Part shown: one piece after another, positions 29,121 through 37,454 of the stretch
How positions within the stretch are numbered: the stretch's first letter is position 1
Layout of the letters: each line of letters begins with the position of its first letter
Assembly: GCA_021298375.1 (NCBI GenBank)
Contig: JAJTFE010000001.1
Span: 1 to 63,207, forward strand
Length of the DNA: 63,207 bases
Origin: Blastopirellula sp.
GTDB lineage: Bacteria; Planctomycetota; Planctomycetia; Pirellulales; Pirellulaceae
Direction: 5' to 3'
The notes under the pieces: model-generated
Seen by the model: only the letters and a program-made list of their open reading frames with translations
Told to the model about the DNA's origin: nothing
Database searches by the model: none
Translations under genes and position numbers: made by a program

Positions 29121-31085
29121 TCAGGTGCGGGGTGGCTTCTCCCCATCCATCCCGAGCTGGTTCATCTTGCGGTACAGATTGCTCCGATGGAGGCCGAGCG
29201 ATTCGGCCGCCTCGGTCATGTTGCCATGAGCCCGACGAATGTGGCTTTCGATGTAATCTCTTTGGAACTGGTCGGTCGCAGCCGCCAGGGATAAATCATC
29301 CGGCAAGGCGGGCGCCAGGGCAACCGAACGAGTCGGAGCGACAAATGGCAAATCGCTGGCGTCGATGCGTTGCTCGTGGGAGAGATAGGCGATCCGCTCC
29401 ATCATATTCCGCAGCTCGCGAACATTGCCCGGCCAATCGTGAGCCAGCAAACGCTTGCGGGCGGCTGGCGCGAGTTCGGGAACTGGACGTCGGGCCTTGG
29501 TGGCAAACCACTTGAGGAAGTGCTCCGACAGGAGCAGGATGTCGTCACCGCGGTCGCGGAGCGGAGGCATTGAAATCGAGACCACGTTCAGACGGAAAAA
29601 GAGATCTTCTCGGAATTTTTTCTCGCGCACCAATTGGGCCAAGTCCTGATTGGTAGCGGCAATCACTCGGGCGTTGGTCGGAATCGGCGTTGAGCCACCG
29701 ACGCGGACGACGACTTTGTCTTCCAGAACCCTGAGAAGCTTCGCCTGTCCGCCAAGGCTCAAGTCGCCAATCTCGTCGAGGAACAGGGTACCGCCAGTGG
29801 CCAGTTCGAATTTCCCTTTGCGGGTCTGGTAGGCGTCGGTGAAGGCGCCTTTTTCGTGGCCAAACAGTTCGCTTTCAAGCAGGGTCTCGGAGATCGCTGC
29901 GCAGTTGACGGCGACAAGAATCTGGTCCCGCCGGGGGCTCATGTAATGCACGAGCTGGGCAATGACTTCCTTGCCCGTTCCGTTTTCCCCGGTAATCAAC
30001 AGATTCAAGTCGGTGTGAGCAACGCGCGCAGCGGTGACTTTGACCCTCTCAATTGCCGGGGACTGTCCAATGATTTGGACTCTGCCCGCTGCCTCTTCCG
30101 CCACGTGTCGGTTTGACTCGACCAACTGTTCCACGCGCTGGGCGTTATCGATGGCGACGCTGGCGTGCGCGGCGAGTTCAACCAGTTCCGCTTCATCGGT
30201 CGCCGTAAAATTACCGAGCCTTTTGTTGATTAATTCAAACGCGCCAATCACCTGGCCCCGGGCATCCCGCATCGGGGCGCAGATCAGGGAGCGCGTCTGG
30301 TAATTGAGGCTCTGGTCAACTGCCCGGTCGACAAGCGCCTGCTCGCTGGCAATGTCCGCATCGATTCGGTGAACTTCTCCCGTCGCGATCGTCCGCCCGA
30401 CGACACCCGCTTGCAGGGGAACAAGCAATTCGCCTCCCGCGACACCGAGCGCAGGCTTGCCAACCAGCATTCCGCGAGTCCGGTCGATCAGAAAGATGGT
30501 GGCCCGCTCGGCGCCGAGCAGTTGCGTGGAAGTTTCGGCGATTCGTTGCAGCAACTCAGGCGTGCTGCGATGGCGGTTCCAGGCAACGGTCACGTCCAGC
30601 AGCGCTCGCAGCCGCGCCGCTTTTCGCTCGGCGGTCGCAGTTGAGGTCCGGGCCGCGTTGGCCAGTTCCAGAGCAGCAACAACTGCCGGCAGCGTGGCCT
30701 GCACCGAAACGGGACCGTAGCCAACGAGCAGTTCACCGGCCTGGGCGGAACGCCTGAGAGCGGCGGCGGTCCAGAGATTGCCTGCCCCTCCGGCTTGGCT
30801 TCCTACCGTGAAACTCGAGTCACTTGAGGTTTCCTCGCCCAGCAGATCGGCCAGCCACTGGGCGGGCAAGTCTTCAGCCAGCCGGCCGCTTTGGAACTTG
30901 GCGGTCCAGCGCCCTTTGGCGCCTTGGACGAGCCCCGCAAAAGGGAGCCCCAAACTGCGGGCGACTTCGCGGAGCGCCAAAGGCCACCATTCCGCGTCAG
31001 CATGGGGGCCCAACTCGAGCAAGCGGCAGAGCAAGTGCGAAGCGGCGGGGGAGCGGGCAATCAGTTCGTCGGCGGACAGGCTCAT
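29121..31085 (-). CDS. GAF-domain sigma-54-dependent activator
   Basis: The 654-residue protein is taken from ATG 31085; a GTG at 31148 in frame is an alternative. The N-terminal 150 residues are of unknown type. A GAF domain follows (about residues 190-340 with ERATIFLIDRTRGMLVG and DARGQVIGAFELINK). The AAA+ domain is next (GENGTGKE P-loop, LFLDEIGDL), with the sigma-54 loop GAFTDA, and a Fis HTH at the end (AAESLGLHRSNLYRKMNQLGM). It senses a small ligand in the GAF domain and activates sigma-54 promoters. It has no linked kinase. Confidence 0.88.
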   Translation of the reverse strand: MSLSADELIARSPAASHLLCRLLELGPHADAEWWPLALREVARSLGLPFAGLVQGAKGRWTAKFQSGRLAEDLPAQWLADLLGEETSSDSSFTVGSQAGGAGNLWTAAALRRSAQAGELLVGYGPVSVQATLPAVVAALELANAARTSTATAERKAARLRALLDVTVAWNRHRSTPELLQRIAETSTQLLGAERATIFLIDRTRGMLVGKPALGVAGGELLVPLQAGVVGRTIATGEVHRIDADIASEQALVDRAVDQSLNYQTRSLICAPMRDARGQVIGAFELINKRLGNFTATDEAELVELAAHASVAIDNAQRVEQLVESNRHVAEEAAGRVQIIGQSPAIERVKVTAARVAHTDLNLLITGENGTGKEVIAQLVHYMSPRRDQILVAVNCAAISETLLESELFGHEKGAFTDAYQTRKGKFELATGGTLFLDEIGDLSLGGQAKLLRVLEDKVVVRVGGSTPIPTNARVIAATNQDLAQLVREKKFREDLFFRLNVVSISMPPLRDRGDDILLLSEHFLKWFATKARRPVPELAPAARKRLLAHDWPGNVRELRNMMERIAYLSHEQRIDASDLPFVAPTRSVALAPALPDDLSLAAATDQFQRDYIESHIRRAHGNMTEAAESLGLHRSNLYRKMNQLGMDGEKPPRT

Positions 31086-31283
31086 TGACGGCGGTTCAAC
31101 CCCACTGAAGTCAGAAGAAACACTTGATACACTGGATCCCTTGAGCACTCGTCCGCGGACACAGGATTGATGAGATCAATCCGGTGAGGTTCAGCCGGTC
31201 TTGGGGCGGTTCGACCATGATTATTTCAGTCATGCTCCCCGCCCACATGATTTCGGCCGCGGTTTCAAGTCTGAATTGTATCG

Positions 31284-31371
31284 GATGTCGTTCGCGACCA
31301 GTCAGGATGTCGTTCACGGGCAATCCAGATGTCGTTCGCGGACAATCCAGATGTCGTTCGCCATTATTCGT
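31284..31371. repeat. 22-bp tandem repeat, 4 copies
   Basis: Four copies begin at 31284, 31306, 31328 and 31350, each starting GATGTCGTTC; copies 2 and 3 also share CAATCCA. The array ends 30 bp before the fabI start codon and lies in its leader. Confidence 0.9.
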
Positions 31372-31400
31372 TGCCACGATCCATTTGGGGAGTGATTTTC

Positions 31401-32225
31401 ATGGGGATGTTTGCTGGAAAAAAGGGTTTGATCCTCGGGGTCGCCAATGATCGTTCGATTGCCTGGGCGATTGCCCAGGAAATCATGAATGGCGGAGGCG
31501 AGTGCGGCTTTACCCATCTCCCAGATCGGCCGGACGATGACAAGCAAAAGAACCGCCGTCGCGTCGAAAAAGCGATCGACGGCAACCCGGCAGCGAAATT
31601 CCTCGTTCCGCTCGATGTCCAGGACGATGAGCAGATTCGGTCCGTAATTGCCGCTGCGGTCGAGCGCTTTGGGAAACTCGACTTCCTGCTGCATTCGGTG
31701 GCTTACGCCGATCGGGACGACCTGCTGCGAGACACGATCGAGACCAGTCGGGCCGGGTTCAAACTGGCGATGGACATCAGCGTTTACAGCCTGATCGCCG
31801 TCTGCAACGCAGCCAAGGAGGCGTTTGCCCCGAATGCCGCTGTGCTTTGCATGACTTACTTTGGGGGCGAAAAGATCGTTCCCGGCTACAATGTGATGGG
31901 GATCTGCAAGGCAGCCCTCGAAGCAGCGACTCGCTATCTGGCCTATGACCTTGGACCCAAGGGTGTTCGGGTCAATGCGCTCAGTGCCGGCCCACTCAAG
32001 ACGCTCGCCGGCAGTGCGGCTGGGGTTGGCGAGATGCTCCAGATGTACGAGCACGTTGCCCCGCTGGGACGAAACATTAACCACGAGGAAGTTGGCCGCA
32101 CCGGCGCCTTTCTGCTCTCCGGAATGTCAGACGGGATTACTGCAGAAACCCTGCACATCGACGGCGGATATAATGCAATGGGGTCCCCAGGCCGGCTGAG
32201 CAAGCTGATTCCCGCGGGGAGTTAA
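31401..32225 (+). CDS. fabI: Enoyl-ACP reductase [NADH]
   Basis: The 274-residue protein starts at ATG 31401 with GGGGAG 8 nt upstream. The N-terminus GKKGLILGVANDRSIAWAIAQ has the dinucleotide-binding glycine pattern of FabI. The catalytic tyrosine-lysine pair appears in MTYFGGEKIVPGYNVMGICKAALEA (Y-X6-K). It reduces trans-2-enoyl-ACP in the last step of fatty-acid elongation, in the cytoplasm. The length agrees with FabI (about 260-270). Confidence 0.95.
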   Translation: MGMFAGKKGLILGVANDRSIAWAIAQEIMNGGGECGFTHLPDRPDDDKQKNRRRVEKAIDGNPAAKFLVPLDVQDDEQIRSVIAAAVERFGKLDFLLHSVAYADRDDLLRDTIETSRAGFKLAMDISVYSLIAVCNAAKEAFAPNAAVLCMTYFGGEKIVPGYNVMGICKAALEAATRYLAYDLGPKGVRVNALSAGPLKTLAGSAAGVGEMLQMYEHVAPLGRNINHEEVGRTGAFLLSGMSDGITAETLHIDGGYNAMGSPGRLSKLIPAGS

Positions 32226-32334
32226 ACGGACGGAACGCGAACAGAACGCCTGAATCCAGGTCTTGATCCTTCGTCGAACCCCGGCCCGCGGGGAAAGCGG
32301 ATGGGATTCAGGGCCCTGGCCGGAGAGCACCAGC

Positions 32335-32892
32335 ATGTCCCAGAACGAGCGGGAATCCCCCAAAGCATCGCGGTCCGGTTCCCCAGAAACCGGCACCCGC
32401 AATCGCCTGATTGTGCTGACGCTGATTCTGCTGCTGCTCGGCGGGGCGTGGCTCAATGACATCTTTGTCAAAAGCCCCCGCACCGCCCAGTTGATTCGGA
32501 ACATGAATCAGCTGATTCAAACCGAAACCGACGATGGTCATGGTATTCCCAAAGACCTGATCCAAAAGACACTCGGGCTGAAACCGAAAGCCACGTACGA
32601 GGTCAAAGCCTACGAAGTGGAAGAGTACGAGTTTCGGCGAACGCTCCCGTTTTTCACCCTTCGCAAGCTGTTTGTGGTTTACCAGAGCAGCGGGGCGGCG
32701 ACCTTTTTTGAGGGTGACCGCCGCCCCACAATCGACATGATCAAGCGGCAATTGGGATCGGAATTCATCAACCTCCAGCGCGACTCGGGGCGGCTTCCAG
32801 TCCCCGCCGCTGAGGGTGCCAAGGCGGGAGGTTCAGCGGAAAAGCCAGACGACCACGCGGGCGATAACCACGCGGGCCACAACCACGAGTGA
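32335..32892 (+). CDS. Membrane-anchored hypothetical protein, paralogue A
   Basis: A 185-residue protein from ATG 32335 (GGAGAG about 8 nt upstream). A hydrophilic N-terminus is followed by one transmembrane helix (LIVLTLILLLLGGAWL) and a periplasmic domain with the motif EVKAYEVEEYEFRRTLPFF and KLFVVYQ. The C-terminus is rich in His/Asp/Gly (GDNHAGHNHE). It shows the same architecture, spacing and length as the gene at 33422. No known family was recognised. Confidence 0.65.
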   Translation: MSQNERESPKASRSGSPETGTRNRLIVLTLILLLLGGAWLNDIFVKSPRTAQLIRNMNQLIQTETDDGHGIPKDLIQKTLGLKPKATYEVKAYEVEEYEFRRTLPFFTLRKLFVVYQSSGAATFFEGDRRPTIDMIKRQLGSEFINLQRDSGRLPVPAAEGAKAGGSAEKPDDHAGDNHAGHNHE

Positions 32893-32967
32893 CCCGATCA
32901 CGAGTGACCCAACCACAAGACGTCCCGATCGCGCAGCCCCCCGACCCCGCCGCTGGCCCACGGCGAA

Positions 32968-33030
32968 GGACCCGCTGACAAAAGGGCCTGCTGACGAAAG
33001 GACCCGCTGACGAAAGGGCCTGCTGAAAGG
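32968..33030. repeat. 16-bp tandem repeat, about 4 copies
   Basis: Units of GGACCCGCTGACRAAA alternating with GGGCCTGCTGACGAAA begin at 32968, 32984, 33000 and 33016. It lies in the 529-bp gap between the two paralogues; a two-copy 15-bp unit (CACGAGTGACCC) sits at 32884-32913. The rest of the gap (33040-33421) shows no gene. Confidence 0.85.
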
Positions 33031-33421
33031 GGACCCGAGCCCGATAGTCCTCCGCCGCGGACTCCGGACCCCCGACAGTACACAGCCGACGCCGCAAGGG
33101 CCGAACAGGCCAAAGCTGCCGCTTCCCGAGCCGCGTTGGCGGGGTCGGGTTGTTCGGGCGGGTTAGCCCGAGCCCGCGGTCTTTCCCGCAGAAAACCCCG
33201 GAATTGCCCGGTCGCTTCAAAAGGCAACCCTTTCCCTGTTGGTGAAACCGGGAAAATGGCTCCCCCAAAAAACCGGTTTCCCAGCCAATTTCCCGAACAG
33301 GCCCAACCAACACGAACGTATTGAATTAAACTGTGAGCAGACTCAACCGGTTGTCGGCGGCTTGGGCGTCGCCGTTTACTTGTTCAGCCTTGAAACTCCA
33401 AATTCGAAAAAGGTCGCTTCG

Positions 33422-33979
33422 ATGTCATCGAAATCCAGTGGATCAACTATCCGGCTCATTGTGCTACTTGCGATTCTCGGCCTGGTCGGCTTTTCTTGGT
33501 ACAACGACACCAATAACCGCAAGCCGAAAGTCGAGGAACTGACAGACAAAATCTGGAACATGATGGACCCCGTCGATGGTCCTTACAAGTCTGACAAGGT
33601 TCAGCAGGAGATTGGCTTTAAGCCTGCCCGGACTTTCAAAATCGACGAATACACAGTCGAAGAATACAAGATGACCAGGACGATTCCGTTCCTGAGCTTC
33701 TATTCGATGTTTGTTGTCTACGACAAGCACGGCGAAGTCTTCAAGGTCGCTCAAGGTGACGCGCCCACGAAGGAAACGATTACCGGCACGGCTGTAACGG
33801 ACGCAGCCGAATACAAGGAGCCCATTCTGCCTCGCCCCGTCGCGGCAGGTGGTGGCGGACCTCCTCCGGGCGGTGGCGACGAGAAAAAGGAAGAAGCCAA
33901 ATCCGAAGACAAGAAAGACCAGCCGGCTGAAGGAGAAAAGAAAGACGGCGGCGAGCCGAAGGAAGGTGATGGCGGCTAA
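33422..33979 (+). CDS. Membrane-anchored hypothetical protein, paralogue B
   Basis: A 185-residue protein from ATG 33422, where homology to paralogue A begins; the longer frame to 33239 is not supported. A transmembrane helix (IRLIVLLAILGLVGFSW) precedes FKIDEYTVEEYKMTRTIPF and MFVVYD, matching paralogue A residue for residue in spacing. The tail is Gly/Pro then Lys/Glu/Asp-rich and differs from A. A rho-independent terminator follows at 34049. The pair is a tandem duplication of an undescribed one-pass membrane family; no function can be read from sequence. Confidence 0.65.
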   Translation: MSSKSSGSTIRLIVLLAILGLVGFSWYNDTNNRKPKVEELTDKIWNMMDPVDGPYKSDKVQQEIGFKPARTFKIDEYTVEEYKMTRTIPFLSFYSMFVVYDKHGEVFKVAQGDAPTKETITGTAVTDAAEYKEPILPRPVAAGGGGPPPGGGDEKKEEAKSEDKKDQPAEGEKKDGGEPKEGDGG

Positions 33980-34048
33980 TCCCGCAGTCATCCCCTCTCA
34001 GCTCCCGGATCGGCCGAGCTCCGACTTCTTGACTGAAATTTCAATTGA

Positions 34049-34086
34049 ACGGCTTCCAGGCGAAAATCGTGGAAGCCGTTTTTTTT
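34049..34086 (+). terminator. Rho-independent terminator
   Basis: Ten-base stem ACGGCTTCCA / TGGAAGCCGT, 11-nt loop, and eight T. Ends the paralogue B transcript. Confidence 0.9.
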
Positions 34087-34243
34087 CGCCCTTGCCACTC
34101 CCGCAACACATCGCAAAACTCCTGCCAGCTGGGGCGAAGTTCAGCGGCTCGGCCGCGCGGCGTCAAAAAACCAACTTCGGAGTTCGCCCAAGAGCCTCAA
34201 TTGGGAGTTGGCCGGGCGGGGGATGGGGTTGGGAAGCGATCGG

Positions 34244-34281
34244 CTTGCAGCTTGAGCAGAGACTTGCAGCTTGAGCAGACA
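34244..34281. repeat. 19-bp direct tandem repeat, 2 copies
   Basis: CTTGCAGCTTGAGCAGAGA at 34244-34262 and CTTGCAGCTTGAGCAGACA at 34263-34281, in the 435-bp gap 33980-34414 that otherwise shows only the terminator. Confidence 0.85.
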
Positions 34282-34414
34282 GCTGCGGAAAAGTTTGATT
34301 CACCTGCGGTTCGCCCAGCGGCTGGTGGTTTGGCAAAGCCAAACATCAGGATGGAGTCGAATTGTGGGACGAACTTCCAGTCCATCGTAACCTGAAATCA
34401 GGCGAGCCAAAGGA

Positions 34415-35197
34415 CTAGTCAACGACACCCAATCCACGTCTGGCGCGCTCAAACATCTTTGGCTCCCCAGTCGGATAGACATCAATCAGAGTCCACTGCG
34501 TGCCCCAGGGGAGTTTGTGCTCTTTCCGCTGCAGCATGATCAGCAGGGGCCAGTCGGGGCGTCCACTCTCGGCAGGCCAGCGGAGGGTGTACTTGAGCGT
34601 GAAGTACTCGGTTTTGACTCGGTATTGGTAATAGTGCGGCCCATCGAACTGGCAGGTCATGCGGTGGCCGTACTGGCGAATCGACTTTTCCGGCTCGAGT
34701 TGTTCGTAATCTCGGATCTCAAGGCGGGAGTCATCAAACTCGTTCGGCACATCGGACAGATTCTGGTAGTACCTCGCCACGTCAATGTTGGAAGGTTGGC
34801 GGCGGGGGAACTCCCGCATCAGGTGGTGAGGCCGGTAGATCTCACCATCTTGCACGAGGTCAAACCAGATATCGGCATATCTGTGGGCCTCTTCAAAGTA
34901 ATGCGCCTCCCGCCAGCGGGCGTACAGCAGACTGCTGCAGAGGAACAAGCCGGACAAAAAGGCGGCCAGCAGAGCCAGGCTGGCGCCGACCGGAGGATTT
35001 TTGGCTGAGCCGATTCGGAAGCAGGCGACCAGCGAGACCAGCAGAGCGGCCAGTGGCAGGAGGAACAGCTGGGTGTTCACGATGGCGATTGCCGCTGAGA
35101 GTGCGAGCACGAGCGCCAAGACAGCCAATCCGCTGAAGGGACGATAGGTCCCGATGAGCCGCGGGTCATCCGGAGATTCGATTTCCAGTTCTGACAT
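34415..35197 (-). CDS. Membrane protein of unknown function
   Basis: A 260-residue protein with three hydrophobic helices at the N-terminus (about residues 24-45, 44-62, 72-93), with a soluble C-terminal half rich in Trp/Tyr and Arg/Glu (FDGPHYYQYRVKTEYFTLKYTLRW). The arrangement suggests a DUF4190-like membrane anchor plus periplasmic domain, but homology is not firm. AGGAAAG lies about 10 nt before ATG 35197. It is alone on the minus strand, before a 410-bp gap (35198-35607) holding only a tandem repeat. Confidence 0.65.
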   Translation of the reverse strand: MSELEIESPDDPRLIGTYRPFSGLAVLALVLALSAAIAIVNTQLFLLPLAALLVSLVACFRIGSAKNPPVGASLALLAAFLSGLFLCSSLLYARWREAHYFEEAHRYADIWFDLVQDGEIYRPHHLMREFPRRQPSNIDVARYYQNLSDVPNEFDDSRLEIRDYEQLEPEKSIRQYGHRMTCQFDGPHYYQYRVKTEYFTLKYTLRWPAESGRPDWPLLIMLQRKEHKLPWGTQWTLIDVYPTGEPKMFERARRGLGVVD

Positions 35198-35498
35198 CGA
35201 AAAACTCTTTCCTGCAAAGCGCGAGGGACATGCTGGGGGAGGTGCGAATCCGACGGCATCCGGCTGCCATCCGGCTGGGATTTGGCCTGGCCAACCGGCC
35301 CGGCCAACCGGCCGTGGAAGCTCCCGAGGCCGCCGCCGGGATGCGAGAACCGGTCTCCCGGGCGGAGCCGACTGCTGGGCTCAGCTGCACCCTGACTGCT
35401 CATGATATCGTACCGGCTGGAGGATTTCGTTCCAATCGCGTTAGCGCTGGGCGGTCTGCGGGGCTGGTCGGCTGCGGGTGGCGATTCAGTTGCCGCCC

Positions 35499-35573
35499 GT
35501 TTCCCTGCCCGCAGTTTCCCTGCCCGCAGTTTCCCTGCCCGCAGTTTCCCTGCCCGCAGTTTCCCTGCCCGCA
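35499..35573. repeat. 15-bp tandem repeat, 5 copies
   Basis: Five perfect copies of GTTTCCCTGCCCGCA begin at 35499, 35514, 35529, 35544 and 35559. The array lies 35 bp beyond the CvpA-like gene's stop. An apparent SLPAV protein repeat in the plus frame is a consequence of the DNA repeat. Confidence 0.95.
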
Positions 35574-35607
35574 GGCCGAAGAGCAGCCGCGGGTTGCGGT
35601 CACTGCC

Positions 35608-36102
35608 TTAAAACGCGAATGGCCCGGTGGCCCAGTAGTCGGCGAGGCTGTTCCAGCCGTACATGCCGAGCGAATGGTATTGCTCGACCAGAGAATTGCT
35701 CTGGCCTGCGCTGGCGGTTTCCACGAATTGGAGAGTGCTCAGGGCAAACAGGATGAAGCCGACCGCCAGAGCGCCGCAGACCAGGATTCTCCCGACAATT
35801 TCCAGGGCGGGGTGAAATCTCAACCGCACGCTGGAGAGGGAGTCAGTCACCGTCCGGAGGACCACCGTGGTCAAGACAAAAACTCCCCAAACGCTGAGCA
35901 GGCCAGCGTACTTGGTAATCGAGGGATCAGCCAAATCAAAAAGTCCTTTGGCGACATCCAAGAGTCCATAGGCGGCGACCGCGGCAATCAGGAAATTGCA
36001 GAGCGTGATGATATTGTTCCAGAGCCCGAACCAGCAGGTCGAGCCAACAATCACGAGGAATACCAGAACGAGGGTCAGGATCAGCATGTCAACCAGGTCC
36101 AA
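35608..36102 (-). CDS. CvpA-like four-helix membrane protein
   Basis: The 164-residue protein has hydrophobic helices near residues 5-25, 28-48, 68-85 and 105-125. The N-terminus LVDMLILTLVLVFLVIVGSTCWFGLWNNI resembles CvpA-family proteins (Asp in the first helix), though weakly. A TTG at 36102 starts the frame; ATG 36087 is an alternative. It follows the GspE-like gene by 12 bp and so belongs to its operon. A membrane partner for the secretion-like ATPases is plausible. Confidence 0.65.
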   Translation of the reverse strand: MDLVDMLILTLVLVFLVIVGSTCWFGLWNNIITLCNFLIAAVAAYGLLDVAKGLFDLADPSITKYAGLLSVWGVFVLTTVVLRTVTDSLSSVRLRFHPALEIVGRILVCGALAVGFILFALSTLQFVETASAGQSNSLVEQYHSLGMYGWNSLADYWATGPFAF

Positions 36103-36114
36103 GTGTAAGAGGGT

Positions 36115-37434
36115 TTATTTGGAGAAGACTCGCTGGAGCTCTTCCAGGCTGGTGATTCCTTTGGCGACCAGAACCACCGCTTCATCCCGCATGGAAATGT
36201 GACCACCCTCTTCTGCGACCCGAGTCAGGTGATCAACCCGCGGGTTTGTCTGCAGGGCCTCTCGCAAAGCGGGGGTCAGCTGCAGCAGTTCGCAGACACC
36301 CGTTCGGCCGACGTAGCCCAAGCCCTGGCAAACATCACAGGGGGGGATCTCATTTCCCTCTTCATCAAGCTTGCCGGGCTGGAAAGGGAGCGGGCGGAAA
36401 AACTTTTGTACCCGGTTGGGAGGGATTCCCAGCTTTGCCAAAACCTGGGGAGCGGGCTGGTAGGGTTGTTTGCAGTATTCGCACAGCTTTCGCACCAGTC
36501 GCATCGAGACGATCGCGGTCAGGTTCTCAGCCAGGCTTTTCGGGTCGGGCTTGAGCGCCAGCAGGCGTGGCACCGCCTCAATCGCATGTCGGGAATAGAT
36601 CCGGGTGAGGGTCAAGAGCGGGACGGATTTGGCAAGGCGGCAGATCTCGTTTAGCAGGTTTCCGTCCGACAGTTCCGCAAAGGCGAGGACGTGCGGTTCG
36701 CGGAGCAAAAGCTCCGGCAACAGGGACTGCGGAGTTTCGCCGGCGGCGGGATTGTAGGCGACCGGATGAAAATTGATCACTTCCTTCTCTCCTTGACCTT
36801 GTGGTTCAAGGACATAGTGATCGCGGAGAAATCGGTCACAGCCGCCCAGCACTGCTCGCCAAAGCGTCGAGTATCCTTCGTTCGGCAGGGCGGTGACGAC
36901 GACCAGTCCCGACGGCGAATTGAGCAGCGGCAGGAGTTGTTCCCGCATCTTCGCCCGCATCCCAAGGTCTTCGAGCGACTCCATTGGGGGTTTTTTCGAT
37001 TCCAGATAAATCCCGACCCGCTCGCCTGTCGGCACACCTTGGCTGATCACCTTGAGGTTGAACTTCTTTTCAAAGTAGAGTGCCTTGCAGGCGCCTTCCT
37101 GGCGTTGCCGGCGTTCCCGGTAGTTCAAACCGCAGAGCTGTTTGAGTGTGGCGAGCATGAAGTCGCCGCTCTCCCGATCCATCGGCGGCATTTTGTGCCA
37201 GACCCCATCGATCAGGTAACGAATGGCCACTGCTTTGGGAGTAAAGTCAAATACGGCGGTATCAACGTGCCGTATCACCACATCAGCCACCATCAACATC
37301 AGCGTCGGAAAGCCGGGTGACGGTTCCACCAGCTGGAGGTTGTAATCGCGCTCCTCCTGGGAATCCCCGGCAGCTTCGAACTTGACGGGCGGCAACTCGA
37401 TGTTGCGGGCGGATTGGTCTTTGGGTTTGGGCAT
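36115..37434 (-). CDS. GspE/PulE-like protein with degenerate ATPase motifs (pseudo-ATPase 2)
   Basis: The 439-residue protein aligns in layout with the C-terminal half of type II secretion/type IV pilus GspE ATPases: a middle segment GVPTGERVGIYLE, then the ATPase core, and the zinc-binding CEYC...CDVC cysteine pairs. The expected Walker A GSGKTT is ALPNEGYST (no Lys, no GK[ST]); the Walker B region reads REPHVLAFAELSDG and the His box is absent (PLLTLTRIYSRHA). It therefore cannot bind ATP in the usual way. The next gene is a second such protein. A structural or regulatory role in a secretion-like machine is inferred. Confidence 0.8.
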   Translation of the reverse strand: MPKPKDQSARNIELPPVKFEAAGDSQEERDYNLQLVEPSPGFPTLMLMVADVVIRHVDTAVFDFTPKAVAIRYLIDGVWHKMPPMDRESGDFMLATLKQLCGLNYRERRQRQEGACKALYFEKKFNLKVISQGVPTGERVGIYLESKKPPMESLEDLGMRAKMREQLLPLLNSPSGLVVVTALPNEGYSTLWRAVLGGCDRFLRDHYVLEPQGQGEKEVINFHPVAYNPAAGETPQSLLPELLLREPHVLAFAELSDGNLLNEICRLAKSVPLLTLTRIYSRHAIEAVPRLLALKPDPKSLAENLTAIVSMRLVRKLCEYCKQPYQPAPQVLAKLGIPPNRVQKFFRPLPFQPGKLDEEGNEIPPCDVCQGLGYVGRTGVCELLQLTPALREALQTNPRVDHLTRVAEEGGHISMRDEAVVLVAKGITSLEELQRVFSK

Positions 37435-37454
37435 GGGGCGAGAGGACTCCGGTT

